From the NCBI GenBank assembly GCA_905199135.1, contig CAJKFC010000020.1:1-22754 (forward strand): DNA of 22,754 nt. Reading direction: 5' to 3'. Below are positions 14,160-22,422 of the stretch, piece after piece. Under the pieces are notes generated by a model. It searched no databases, was not told the DNA's origin, and worked only from the letters and a program-made list of their open reading frames with translations. The number at the start of each line of letters is the position of its first letter. The stretch's first letter is position 1. Both the position numbers and the translations under genes were made by a program. Source of the DNA: an uncultured Eubacteriales bacterium. GTDB lineage: Bacteria > Bacillota > Clostridia > Oscillospirales > Butyricicoccaceae.

Positions 14160-15704
14160 TTAACTTCTTATTTTTGTATTGGCATAGCGGTCAAACCAGT
14201 ATGTGGATTTTTCCTTGTCTTTTTCCACGCCATTTCCGAACATATAAATGATTGCACACTGATGCATGGCGTCCGTATGTCCCTGATCGGCAGATTTTTC
14301 ATACCGGTAGAGAGCTCTTGCGGGATCTTCCGATGTGCCAAGACCTTTGTAATATATTTCGCCGCACATGAACTGAGCCTCTCTGTCTCCTTCCGCTGCA
14401 AAGTCGAGCCATATGTCGAGGGCGCTTTCATAATCCTTTTTATCAAAGGCATTTTGCGCATCGTCCGCCCAAGCAGACCTTTCCTTCTCCATATTGTCCG
14501 CCATGCCGTCGATAAGCTCAAACTCATCGGAAGTCTCTTCGGCTTTCTTATACCACATCATGGCTTTATCAAAGTCGGCATCTATTCCCCTGCCTGAATA
14601 ATACATGTTGCCCAGCATTCTCATAGCTTTGGAATATCCCTGCTGCGCCGCCTGTTTCGCGTAACTGAAAGCGGCAGCTGTATCTTTCTCCGACCATCTG
14701 CCGTGAAGGTACATATATCCCATCTCATACTGAGCCAGCGGATTGCCGAAATCGGCGCTTTTTATTATCTGCATAATACCTTTGAGCTCGTCTTTTTCCG
14801 TGCCTTCCCCTCTGCACATCATTCTGCCCATGTACAGCTGTGCCATGCTGTTGTCCTGAGCGGCGGCTCTCGAAAACCATCTGAAAGCCTTCTCCTTATT
14901 TTTTTCGGTGCCTGTGCCCTGAATATACATCTCTCCGCACCTCGTCTGCGCCGAAGCCTCTCCCAGCTCGGCGGCTTTCAGGTAGAGTTCAAGGGCGGTC
15001 TCATACATACCCTGCTCATAGGCTTCGTCGGCATCTGAAAGTATCCTTTTGAGTTTGTCCATAGCATCCGCCAGATACGCCAGAACTCCGCAGATGTATT
15101 CGGGGTCGTAATGACAGCGCACCTCCATGGTTTTTCCGTCCTCATAGGTCAGCCTGACATTGTCTTTTCCGCATAATTCCGCCTTTTTCAATCCCTCGAG
15201 GGCAACAGGCTGTTTCCATTGGTGGCTGTACAGGGCGTCCGCACTGAAAAGGTAGCCCTTCTTTCCCGAATTGGTCAGAGTGGTGTCCATTATGATTCTT
15301 CCGTCACCTTCGTCCATGCCGGGAGCGATGTATTTCGCCGCATTTGAACGGAATACGGTCATGTATTTCGCAGGGGCAAATCCGCTTTTATTTCTGTTCT
15401 TTTTTACGGCGCCCGAGGCAAAACCAAATACCTCGACGCTGTATTTGACCTTTCCCAAAGGCTTTCCGACCTTTCTCTTCAGTTTTTGAGGGTTTTTCTC
15501 CCTCTCCGCAGCGGCAATTTCCGCTATGGCGTTAAGCACGGCGCAGATGTACTGTCCCTGATAGCATTTCTCCTCAATGGTCCCTCCGCCTTTATATGTA
15601 AGGCGGATATATCCGCCCTTGCTTTCATGTATCTCGGCTTTTTCAAGCTCCGCAAGCGGTATAGGGTCGTGATTGAGCTGATCATATAAAGTCATATAAA
15701 GCAT
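14160..15704 (-). CDS. Sel1-repeat protein, surviving main reading frame of a broken gene
   Basis: A 514-codon reading frame. Residues 225-510 contain about six Sel1-like (SLR) alpha-repeats, e.g. ASAQTRCGEMYIQGTGTEKN, AQLYMGRMMCRGEGTEKDE and AMRMLGNMYYSGRGIDADFD. Such repeats serve protein-protein interaction. The N-terminal part holds two related segments (7-62 and 159-213) sharing LEKAE/LKKAEL, RLTY..G.T.E..C and YIC.VL..(I/L)A. The second copy has a preceding half (MDTTLTNSGKKGYLFSADAL, 139-158) that the first copy lacks in this frame, but the missing half is encoded just upstream in other frames. The ATG at 15704 is preceded directly by an in-frame stop and only a weak ribosome binding site, so this start is probably an artefact of the lesion. 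No signal peptide or membrane segment is seen. Confidence 0.75.
   Translation of the reverse strand: MLYMTLYDQLNHDPIPLAELEKAEIHESKGGYIRLTYKGGGTIEEKCYQGQYICAVLNAIAEIAAAEREKNPQKLKRKVGKPLGKVKYSVEVFGFASGAVKKNRNKSGFAPAKYMTVFRSNAAKYIAPGMDEGDGRIIMDTTLTNSGKKGYLFSADALYSHQWKQPVALEGLKKAELCGKDNVRLTYEDGKTMEVRCHYDPEYICGVLAYLADAMDKLKRILSDADEAYEQGMYETALELYLKAAELGEASAQTRCGEMYIQGTGTEKNKEKAFRWFSRAAAQDNSMAQLYMGRMMCRGEGTEKDELKGIMQIIKSADFGNPLAQYEMGYMYLHGRWSEKDTAAAFSYAKQAAQQGYSKAMRMLGNMYYSGRGIDADFDKAMMWYKKAEETSDEFELIDGMADNMEKERSAWADDAQNAFDKKDYESALDIWLDFAAEGDREAQFMCGEIYYKGLGTSEDPARALYRYEKSADQGHTDAMHQCAIIYMFGNGVEKDKEKSTYWFDRYANTKIRS
15682..15701. repeat. 10-bp perfect tandem duplication causing a frameshift
   Basis: TCATATAAAG is repeated head to tail (15682-15691, 15692-15701). 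Without one copy, the minus-strand reading becomes GVDALYDQLNHDPIPLAELE, which aligns across the junction with the second domain copy (SADALYSHQWKQPVALEGLK). Confidence 0.9.
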
Positions 15705-15755
15705 CTACGCCCAACAGACAGCCGCTCATGCCCGAATGATTGGCGCTTGTGTCCA

Positions 15756-15908
15756 TCAGGCGACTGCGTCCTTTTCACTGCACAGGTACGCATAGCTTTT
15801 TATGGCGTTTCTGATTATTTTCGTCTCTACCGTTTCGGCAGGCACAAAATAATAGCTGCTGTCTCCGCGGAAAACCTTCTCGATTGCCTGCAAAATTATA
15901 TCTCTCAT
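15756..15908 (-). pseudogene. 5' fragment of the broken Sel1-repeat gene
   Basis: A 50-codon frame starting MRDIILQAIEKVFRGDSSYY and ending at TGA. It aligns with the region before the second copy in the Sel1 protein: PAETVETKIIRNAIKSYA here, PAKYMTVFRSNAAKYIA there. After its stop, the neighbouring frame reads MDTSANHSGMSGCLLGVDAL, matching MDTTLTNSGKKGYLFSADAL of the second copy. So the original gene probably ran from 15908 to 14160. Restoring one C (GCC TGA to GCC CTG) and removing one copy of a 10-base tandem duplication at 15682-15701 would give one continuous frame. A weak GGGG site nine bases before the ATG may be its ribosome binding site. The alternative is two base errors in the assembly. 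Confidence 0.72.
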
Positions 15909-15936
15909 ATTTTCATACCCCGTCGTACAATTTTTA

Positions 15937-15986
15937 CTGCGGATAAATTTCCGCAGACGAATACGGCACGGCTTGCGCCGCACCGT
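15937..15986. repeat. Two adjacent hairpins between the M24 and Sel1 genes
   Basis: CTGCGGA-TAAATT-TCCGCAG (15937-15956) has a 7-bp perfect stem. ACGGCACGGC-TTGC-GCCGCACCGT (15963-15986) has 10 positions with two central mismatches on the plus strand, which become G-U pairs in minus-strand RNA. Neither is followed by a clear T-run on the minus strand, so they may be an mRNA-processing or attenuator-like structure rather than a classical terminator. Confidence 0.55.
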
Positions 15987-16005
15987 TTCGCAAAACATTT
16001 TTTAT

Positions 16006-17100
16006 TTAGAGTATTATCATCTCTTTGGGAGCCTTGTTTATGACCTCGGTCTCGCCCTTTTCGTTTATTATGACGATATCCTCGATTCTGACTCCTATCT
16101 CGTCCTTGATGTATATGCCCGGCTCAATTGAGAAAGCCATGCCCGGCTCGAGATTTATCTCGTTTACTCCTGTGATATAGGGTGCCTCATGTCCCGCATA
16201 GCCTATGCCGTGGCCGAGACGGTGGGTGAAATACTGTCCGAATCCCGCGTCCTCTATGACGCTTCTTGCCGCCTTTTCCACATCGGGGATAAATGCTCCG
16301 TTGACAGCGGCCTTTTCGCCCTCGAGGTTTGCCTTGAGAACCGTGTTATATACCTTTTTCTCCCTCTCTGTCGGCTGACCCACAAAGACGGTACGGGTGA
16401 TGTCGCTGTACATTCCCTTGTATGTGCAGCCGTAGTCCATCTCCACGATGTCCTTTTCCTGTATCACCCTGTCACTGCCCGTGTAGTGAGGCAGAGCGGC
16501 GTTTGCTCCGCTGGCGATTATGCCGCCGTGACCCGTGACGGTGCCGCCGAGAGACTTCATTATCTCAACCAGCTTGTTTCTGATATCCGCCTCGGTCATG
16601 CCCGGCTTTATGTACTTGATTATCTCCAAAAACGCCTTGTCGGCTATATCCGCCGCGATGCGGAGATTCTCCAGCTCCTCGGGTGTCTTGATAATACGGC
16701 TGTTTTCCATATAATCCTTGCCGTTGACAAACCGGACATTGACATTCTCCAGTATTTTGCAGATGTTAAAGGCTCTTACGGCGCCGTTTACGGCGATTTT
16801 CTTGCCTATGAGATCGTGCTCCTCAAAGGCTTTTTTAACAGTCAAAGTAAAATCTTCGCAGTCAAACCAGCCGTATACCTTTTTGCCGGGAATCATCTCC
16901 TTTGCCTCGTCAACGGTCAGAAGATTGCATATGTAAAAATAGTCTCCGTCGTCCTTTATGACAAGGCCCTGAAAACGCTCGCAGAGGTGGGGCGATGTGC
17001 CCAAAAGAAAGGTCATGTCTCCCGAAGGGGCCACCAGAAGGGCAGAAACGCCGTCTTTTTTCATAATGCCGCACAGATTAGCGATGATTTTTTCGTCCAT
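16006..17100 (-). CDS. pepP: M24-family Xaa-Pro aminopeptidase-like protein
   Basis: A 364-residue cytoplasmic metallopeptidase of the M24B group, with a creatinase-type N-terminal domain (1-140) and the pita-bread catalytic domain. The five metal ligands are visible: Asp222 in VEMDYGCTYKGMYSD, Asp233 at its end, His297 in HRLGHGIG, Glu326 in FSIEPGIY and Glu340 in GVRIEDIV. HYTGSD (205-210) is also typical. I chose the ATG at 17100 because AAAGGAAGGCATTTT precedes it; the ATG six codons upstream has no site. Removal of N-terminal residues before proline is the family activity. The symbol is a family name; the exact substrate preference is not shown by the sequence. Confidence 0.92.
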   Translation of the reverse strand: MDEKIIANLCGIMKKDGVSALLVAPSGDMTFLLGTSPHLCERFQGLVIKDDGDYFYICNLLTVDEAKEMIPGKKVYGWFDCEDFTLTVKKAFEEHDLIGKKIAVNGAVRAFNICKILENVNVRFVNGKDYMENSRIIKTPEELENLRIAADIADKAFLEIIKYIKPGMTEADIRNKLVEIMKSLGGTVTGHGGIIASGANAALPHYTGSDRVIQEKDIVEMDYGCTYKGMYSDITRTVFVGQPTEREKKVYNTVLKANLEGEKAAVNGAFIPDVEKAARSVIEDAGFGQYFTHRLGHGIGYAGHEAPYITGVNEINLEPGMAFSIEPGIYIKDEIGVRIEDIVIINEKGETEVINKAPKEMIIL

Positions 17101-17149
17101 AAAATGCCTTCCTTTCATATTTCAAAATATTTATAATCAGTATAGAGTT

Positions 17150-17178
17150 ATTATAACATATATACTATATTTTTTCCA
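17150..17178 (-). promoter_or_regulatory. Probable promoter of the M24 peptidase gene
   Basis: On the minus strand TGGAAA (17178-17173), 17 bases, then TATAAT (17155-17150) with an upstream TG (TGTTATAAT), an extended -10. The 191-base gap between the M24 gene and the divergent kinase is AT-rich; no convincing promoter for the kinase stood out in it. Confidence 0.6.
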
Positions 17179-17291
17179 GCCCTTTTTGATATTTATATAA
17201 TTTGCACACAGAGTATGTTTTTTTAACTGTTGCCATATCGGAGATATTGTGTTAAACTTTATCTGTAATAAAAAGATACGGAGTTTTAAAT

Positions 17292-19796
17292 ATGAGACGG
17301 ACAAAAAAACCTGCCCTTATAGTTCCCATACTTGCCCTGCTGTTCTTTGTAATGCTGTGGACAGCCAGCATATTCATACTCAACGACGCCCTTGTTTTAA
17401 ACGCCCGAACTATGGGCGACGAAATAGCAAGACGATTCTCCGCCGAGGAAAATATCCAGCTTGAAAAATACAAAATGACCCTCAATAACGCCGAATCGGG
17501 GCTTTTGCCCAGTTCACTGCACGGCAAGGAACCTTCCCTGTGGCTGTCTGAATATCTCGACTATGTACACAATGTCATCGGCATATCGGATGTGGAGATA
17601 TATGCCTCGATAGACGGCAAAATAGCCGCTGCCACCTGTTGGGAGGATGACGAGGCCTTTGACCCCACCGCCGCCGAATGGTATAAGGCGGCAATAGAGG
17701 CAGACGGCGAAATAGTTTACAGCGACGCCTACATCGACGCACGCCTCGGCGAGGTAGTGGTCACGCTTTCAAAGCGCATACAGGACACCGACGATGTTGT
17801 GGCAGTTAACATCTACCCATCTCAGCTTTCCGTATGGCCTCCGTCGGACAATCTCCCCGAGGGCTGCCGCTACTATCTGTCCGACTCAAAGGGAGTGCTC
17901 CTCTACCACAATACCTATGAGGGCTTTGAGCTCAAAGACCCTCAAAACACCTATAAATATATATATGAGCGCATTTTAAACAGCAAAAACGCCGTCAAAA
18001 ACGGTTCTCTTTTGGAGACGACCGATCATACGCGAGGCATATTTTACCACGAAATGCCCATGGGGTGGTATTCTGTCATCACCATACCTTACAGCTCCCT
18101 TTTCCACAACACCGAAATTATAACCCCTGTATACATCATAATAATAAGCCTTTCATTCGTGGTAGCTGTCGCCTTTGCCGTCAGAAACTATATTGCCGAC
18201 ACCAAGGCGGCGACGGAAAGCGGAATACTGACCGCTTTGGGCAACACCTATTATGCCATGTATATGGTAAACCTGGAAAAATCCACCTACTCCATTCTCA
18301 AAGGCTCGGATTATATCAGATCAAAGCTTCCCAAAACCGGAGACTATAAGGACTTCACCTCTGTTTCGCAGAATGTCATCGAGCCCGACGCCCGATCGGA
18401 GTTTTTAAGCACCTTTTCCATTGAGAATATGCAGCACCTTTTGAACGACAGGGTGTCCGATTTCGGCGGCGATTTCAAGAGGCTTTTCGGCGACGAATAC
18501 AGGTGGGTGCATGTTCAGATGCTCTACGACCCCTCCTTTGAGGACGACAATGTGGTGCTGTGCTTTAAAGATGTAAACTCTTCCAAAGAGTCCTCTCTCA
18601 AAAAGAACGAGCTTTTGAGCAATTCTCTCAAAAATCTCGAGCGTATGTCTCAGGCAAGGAATATGTTTTTCTCCAATATGTCCCACGACATGCGCACACC
18701 GCTCAACGCCATAATCGGTCTGTCATCTCTTGCCGACACCAACGCGTCAGACACCGAAAAGGTGAAGAGCTATCTAAAAAAGATAAATGTCTCGAGCCGT
18801 CAGCTTTTGGAGCTGATAAACGACATTTTAGATGTGTCAAAGCTCGAGAGCGGCAAGATACAGATAGACAACAGCGACTTTATTATGAAAGATAAGGTAA
18901 CTGACCTTCTGTCGGTATTTGATGTCCAGTCGGAAATGGGCAAGACTTTTATAAAGGAATTGAGCATATCACGAAAGACCGTTTCGGGAGACTGGAAAAA
19001 GGTTCAGCAGATACTCAACAACCTGCTTTCAAATGCCTTTAAGTTTACCGCAAAAGACGGAATGGTGGAATTTGCCATTTCGGAGATAGCCGACGACAAC
19101 AGCAAATTTACAAAATACCGCTTTGTGATAAAGGACAACGGCGTCGGTATGAGCGATGAGTTCTTGAAAAAAATCTTTGTGCCCTATGAGCGCGAGACCC
19201 GCTTCGGCGCCGCCAATATCTCAGGCACAGGTCTCGGCACCGCCATCGCCCACGACCTTGTCATACAGATGGACGGCAGCATAGATGTCTCCAGCAAACT
19301 GGGCGAAGGCACAGTTTTCACCGTAATTCTGCCTTTCAGAGTGGTGTCTGACGACATATCCGAGCAGGAACCCTCCGCCGTTTCTCACGAAACTCAAACC
19401 CCGTCCTCTAAAAATATCCTTTTGGCAGAAGACAACGAGATAAACTTGGAGATAGCCACGGAGCTTTTGGAAATGGCAGGCTACACCGTCGAAAAGGCCG
19501 AAAACGGCCTCATAGCCCTCAATCTCTTCAAGGAAAGCGAAGTCGGTCATTTTGCCGCTGTTCTCATGGATATGCAGATGCCCGAAATGGACGGCTGCTC
19601 GGCGGCTAAAGCCATAAGAGCTTTGGACAGACCCGACGCCGCCACTGTTCCCATTATAGCGGTCACCGCCAACGCTTTTTCGGAGGACATCTCCAAAACC
19701 AAGGAGGCAGGCATGAACGCCCACCTTTCAAAGCCCATCGACATCGGTCTTTTCACAAAGATGATGGAGGACATAATAAACAATAGCGGAAAATAA
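17292..19796 (+). CDS. Membrane hybrid sensor histidine kinase with receiver domain
   Basis: An 834-residue hybrid kinase. Layout: transmembrane segment 1 at 9-30; an extracellular sensor of about 245 residues with a dCache-like pattern (DVEIYASIDGKIAAATCWED, then ADGEIVYSDAYIDARLGEVV); segment 2 at 277-298; a PAS-like linker (310-430); HisKA with phospho-acceptor His465 in SNMSHDMRTPLNAIIGLSSL; HATPase with N-box NLLSNAFKFT, DNGVGM (615-620) and GTGLGT (645-650); and a C-terminal receiver with acidic pair Glu713/Asp714, phospho-acceptor Asp760 in LMDMQMPEMDG, Thr792 and Lys814. There is no DNA-binding output and no adjacent response regulator, so phosphoryl transfer to a remote partner is likely. 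ACGGAGTTTTAAAT precedes the ATG. Two hypothetical genes follow closely. Confidence 0.93.
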   Translation: MRRTKKPALIVPILALLFFVMLWTASIFILNDALVLNARTMGDEIARRFSAEENIQLEKYKMTLNNAESGLLPSSLHGKEPSLWLSEYLDYVHNVIGISDVEIYASIDGKIAAATCWEDDEAFDPTAAEWYKAAIEADGEIVYSDAYIDARLGEVVVTLSKRIQDTDDVVAVNIYPSQLSVWPPSDNLPEGCRYYLSDSKGVLLYHNTYEGFELKDPQNTYKYIYERILNSKNAVKNGSLLETTDHTRGIFYHEMPMGWYSVITIPYSSLFHNTEIITPVYIIIISLSFVVAVAFAVRNYIADTKAATESGILTALGNTYYAMYMVNLEKSTYSILKGSDYIRSKLPKTGDYKDFTSVSQNVIEPDARSEFLSTFSIENMQHLLNDRVSDFGGDFKRLFGDEYRWVHVQMLYDPSFEDDNVVLCFKDVNSSKESSLKKNELLSNSLKNLERMSQARNMFFSNMSHDMRTPLNAIIGLSSLADTNASDTEKVKSYLKKINVSSRQLLELINDILDVSKLESGKIQIDNSDFIMKDKVTDLLSVFDVQSEMGKTFIKELSISRKTVSGDWKKVQQILNNLLSNAFKFTAKDGMVEFAISEIADDNSKFTKYRFVIKDNGVGMSDEFLKKIFVPYERETRFGAANISGTGLGTAIAHDLVIQMDGSIDVSSKLGEGTVFTVILPFRVVSDDISEQEPSAVSHETQTPSSKNILLAEDNEINLEIATELLEMAGYTVEKAENGLIALNLFKESEVGHFAAVLMDMQMPEMDGCSAAKAIRALDRPDAATVPIIAVTANAFSEDISKTKEAGMNAHLSKPIDIGLFTKMMEDIINNSGK

Positions 19797-19814
19797 ATTT
19801 TCTGAGGAAAACCT

Positions 19815-20453
19815 ATGAAAATAATCAAAACAGACGGAATATTTAATTTTGAAGAGATAGTCGGCAGCGGCGGCTGGTACTGGTGCTGCGACTACGCCTC
19901 GGGAGACCTCTATGAGGCGGAGGAAATTTTCAAAGACGGCCGCCCTTTAAAAAGCAACCGCATCATATTCGTTCATTACCCCGACGGAAAGTTCATTGAA
20001 CCCATAAAGGCAAAAGAGGGCCAATATCTCGGAAGACCTGTTTTTGACGGCGGAAACCTCAAGCTTCCGCTTGTTGACTTTCCCAAATCCATGATTTATA
20101 TTTTGAGCCTTAACCGCGATTCGGAGGAAGTGTCCAAAGAGGCGGAGCTTTCCCTTTTTGAAGTAAAGAACTGCTACAATCTCATGCTCATGCAGTCTCC
20201 ACTCATGCTGACAAGACAGGGCTTTGACAATCTGTTCGAGGTGGTCTGGCCCGAAAAAATCAGCTTTTTCATTGGAAACACCGAGTCATTTTGCAGCAGA
20301 GACTGCGATAAACTGTATTTCAGCCGCTGGTTTGAAGACCCCGACTACCGCGATGAGACGGTTATAAGACAATACCCCGACGGTAAAGTTTTGGAGATAA
20401 TTTCCGGCGCTCTCATGGAAATGCCCGACGGACAGAAATGGATAGTGCGTTAA
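19815..20453 (+). CDS. Conserved hypothetical protein, 212 aa
   Basis: No known domain recognised. The protein is soluble-looking, acidic and aromatic-rich, starting MKIIKTDGIFNFEEIVGSGG. It contains CDYASGDLYEAEE, two similar YPDGK segments (VHYPDGKFIEP near 53-63 and RQYPDGKVLEI near 187-197), and ends MPDGQKWIVR. No signal peptide or membrane segment. It resembles hypothetical proteins common in gut Clostridia, as far as I recall, but I know no function. CTGAGGAAAACCT precedes the ATG. It begins 18 bases after the kinase stop and its own stop touches the next gene, so the three probably form one transcript. Confidence 0.8.
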   Translation: MKIIKTDGIFNFEEIVGSGGWYWCCDYASGDLYEAEEIFKDGRPLKSNRIIFVHYPDGKFIEPIKAKEGQYLGRPVFDGGNLKLPLVDFPKSMIYILSLNRDSEEVSKEAELSLFEVKNCYNLMLMQSPLMLTRQGFDNLFEVVWPEKISFFIGNTESFCSRDCDKLYFSRWFEDPDYRDETVIRQYPDGKVLEIISGALMEMPDGQKWIVR

Positions 20454-20468
20454 ATGAGAGGTGATCCT

Positions 20469-20885
20469 GTGACCGATTGGAAATACATCTCCTCCGAAAA
20501 GGATATCACCGATATTATGATGGCCTGCGGTGATTTTCACGACTGCTGTATCGTGTCGGCAAACTATCAGAGCAGAGCCTTTGTCGACGGTGACAGCTCT
20601 ATGCACTTCGGCAAAGCCGACGACAGAATAATGACGGTAACTCTCCACAGCCAGTGCACGCCTAAAACCATAGAGCTGTGCTTTTCGGGTCTCCGCCTGT
20701 GCCGTCTCACAGGCCGGCAGGAAAACTGCACATGTGAAATTCTCGGCGCCTTTCTCTCATTTTTTGACGCCCACGACAGCAGACTTATTGTGTGGTCGGA
20801 CAACTCTGACTTTGACATATCCGATGCAAACAATTCTGACGACACATACATTGTGGCAGAAAAACTTAAATGGCGCCGCTTCTGA
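20469..20885 (+). CDS. Conserved hypothetical protein, 138 aa
   Basis: I chose the GTG at 20469 because GAGAGGTGATCCT precedes it; an ATG at 20454, directly after the upstream stop, would add five residues but would place this ribosome binding site inside the gene. The protein reads VTDWKYISSEKDITDIMMAC and contains GDFHDCCIVSANYQS, SSMHFGKADDRIMTVTLHSQ and IELCFSGLRLCRLT, then a WSDNSDFD segment. The FHD(S/C)CI and DxSM..G patterns occur in a clostridial hypothetical family I recall, with no known function. It is the last gene of the kinase operon and ends just before a strong terminator. Confidence 0.78.
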   Translation: MTDWKYISSEKDITDIMMACGDFHDCCIVSANYQSRAFVDGDSSMHFGKADDRIMTVTLHSQCTPKTIELCFSGLRLCRLTGRQENCTCEILGAFLSFFDAHDSRLIVWSDNSDFDISDANNSDDTYIVAEKLKWRRF

Positions 20886-20900
20886 TACCTGACACCATAA

Positions 20901-20928
20901 AAAAAGACCGCCCGAAGGCGGTCTTTTT
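20901..20928. terminator. Bidirectional intrinsic terminator
   Basis: AAAAAGACCGCC-CGAA-GGCGGTCTTTTT, a 12-bp perfect stem with a four-base loop, A-run on one side and T-run on the other. It ends the kinase operon (plus) and the flotillin gene (minus). Confidence 0.93.
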
Positions 20929-20933
20929 ATTTT

Positions 20934-22328
20934 TTACTTGTTGACAAACTTGTCGAGTATCTCCTTGAGGTCTATGCCTGTCGACTGAGCAAGTCCGTCG
21001 GTTATCTGGCTTGCCGAGTTCATGACATCTTTTACAAGCTTTGTGGCGTTGCCGTCGCCGTACATGACGATCTTGTCGGTCTGAGCCAGAGGCTCGGCGG
21101 CGTTTTTGACCACATCGGGCAGTACCTTGAGGTACATCTCGAGGACAGATGCCTCGCCCATAGCCTTCATGGCTTCGGCCTTTGCCAGAATGGCTCCTGC
21201 CTCGGCTTTACCTTTGGCCTCTATACCTCTTGCCTCCTCTTCGGCGGCAAATCTCTTGGCGCTGGCCATAAACTTGTCGGCCTCTGCCTGCTGCTCCTGC
21301 TCAATTCTCTTGGCCTCAGCTTCTTGCTGACGGCGATATTTGTCTGCCTCAGCCTTTTGCTCTATGGCATATTTCTCTGCGTCGGCCTGCTTTTTGATCT
21401 GGGCGTCGAGGGTTCTCTCGGCAAGGGCGATCTCCTTTTCCTTGAGCTCGATCTCCTTTTCACGCCTTGCGATATCGGCGTTTACCGATGCTGTCTCTAT
21501 GCTTTTTCTCTGCTCCTGCTCCTGAATTGCATAGGCGGCGTCGGCCTCGGCCTGCTTGGTGTCCTGCTCCTTCTTGTACTCGGATTTCTTGATGGCGACT
21601 TCCTTGTTCTGAAGGGCTATGCTGGTCTCGGCCTCTGCTCTCGCCTTGTTGCTCTGCTCCTCGGCCTCTGCCTGAGCGACGGCTATATCCTTTTCGGCGT
21701 TGGCCTTGGATATGGCGGCGTCCTTTCTGATCCTTACCACATTGTCGACACCGAGGTCCTGTATAACGCCGTTTTTGTCCTCAAAGTTCTGAATAGTCAG
21801 GTTGACTATCTCGAGACCCATGCGTCTCATGTCCTCTGCGGCGTTTTCAAGCACCTTCATGGCAAAGAGATCACGGTTCTGAACCAGCTCGTTGAGCTTC
21901 ATCTGACCGACTATCTCACGCATGTTGCCTTCGAGAACCTGCTGCGCTACGAGGGCTATCTCCTCCTGCTTTCTGCCGAGGAAGTTTTCGGCGGCACGGA
22001 GTATCGAATTGAGGTCGGACGCCACCTTGATGTTGGCGACGCCGTCTATAAAGATGTTTATGTACTCTGCTGTGGGGACGGCCGAATCTGTCTTAATATC
22101 GACCTGCATAAGATTGAGCCTTAACTTATCGACCCTCTCAAAGAAGGGAATTCTTATTGTGGCTTTACCTACCACAACTCTCGATGCGTGCTCGCCTTTC
22201 TTGCCTCTCCTGAAACCCGAAATGATGTATGCCGTATCGGGCGGAGCCTTGATGTAGGATATCGCGAGGAATATTCCCACAAGGATTACTGCCACTGCAA
22301 TAATAATCCATCTGATGATTTCGTCCAT
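20934..22328 (-). CDS. floT: Flotillin-family SPFH protein (YuaG/FloT-like)
   Basis: A 464-residue membrane scaffold protein. A single N-terminal segment (5-25) is followed by an SPFH/band-7 domain (about 30-190), with IKAPPDTAYIISGFRRGKKG and VNLTIQNFEDKNGVIQDLGV. A long Ala/Glu/Lys-rich coiled coil (about 195-400) carries the repeated EA(D/E) pattern, and the C-terminal part (about 400-464) includes MYLKVLPDVVKNAAEPLAQT. Flotillins organise membrane microdomains and oligomerise through the coiled coil. ACAGGAGGTATAGTT precedes the ATG. In Bacillus and many others flotillin is paired with an NfeD protein; no nfeD is present here, so this is a solitary copy with its own promoter and terminator. 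Confidence 0.95.
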   Translation of the reverse strand: MDEIIRWIIIAVAVILVGIFLAISYIKAPPDTAYIISGFRRGKKGEHASRVVVGKATIRIPFFERVDKLRLNLMQVDIKTDSAVPTAEYINIFIDGVANIKVASDLNSILRAAENFLGRKQEEIALVAQQVLEGNMREIVGQMKLNELVQNRDLFAMKVLENAAEDMRRMGLEIVNLTIQNFEDKNGVIQDLGVDNVVRIRKDAAISKANAEKDIAVAQAEAEEQSNKARAEAETSIALQNKEVAIKKSEYKKEQDTKQAEADAAYAIQEQEQRKSIETASVNADIARREKEIELKEKEIALAERTLDAQIKKQADAEKYAIEQKAEADKYRRQQEAEAKRIEQEQQAEADKFMASAKRFAAEEEARGIEAKGKAEAGAILAKAEAMKAMGEASVLEMYLKVLPDVVKNAAEPLAQTDKIVMYGDGNATKLVKDVMNSASQITDGLAQSTGIDLKEILDKFVNK

Positions 22329-22369
22329 AACTATACCTCCTGTTTTATTTATATGGGTTTTGAATTTTA

Positions 22370-22422
22370 CATAGAATATATTCTATGGCTGATATTATAG
22401 GATATCGTCAAATAAATGTCAA
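22370..22422 (-). promoter_or_regulatory. Consensus flotillin promoter with 18-bp palindrome at the start site
   Basis: On the minus strand TTGACA (22422-22417), exactly 17 bases, TATAAT (22399-22394): full consensus. Six bases further lies CATAGAATATATTCTATG (22387-22370), a perfect 18-bp palindrome that would cover the transcription start, a classic operator position. Confidence 0.82.

Noticed and set aside
15704..15758. Treating 15704 as the true start of an intact Sel1 gene
   Set aside because: An in-frame stop directly precedes this ATG, the ribosome binding site is weak, and the missing half of the first domain is encoded immediately upstream in shifted frames.
21324..22124. Plus-strand 266-codon frame opposite flotillin
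   Set aside because: The repetitive Leu/Gly-rich translation is the complement of the flotillin coiled coil; no initiation signals.
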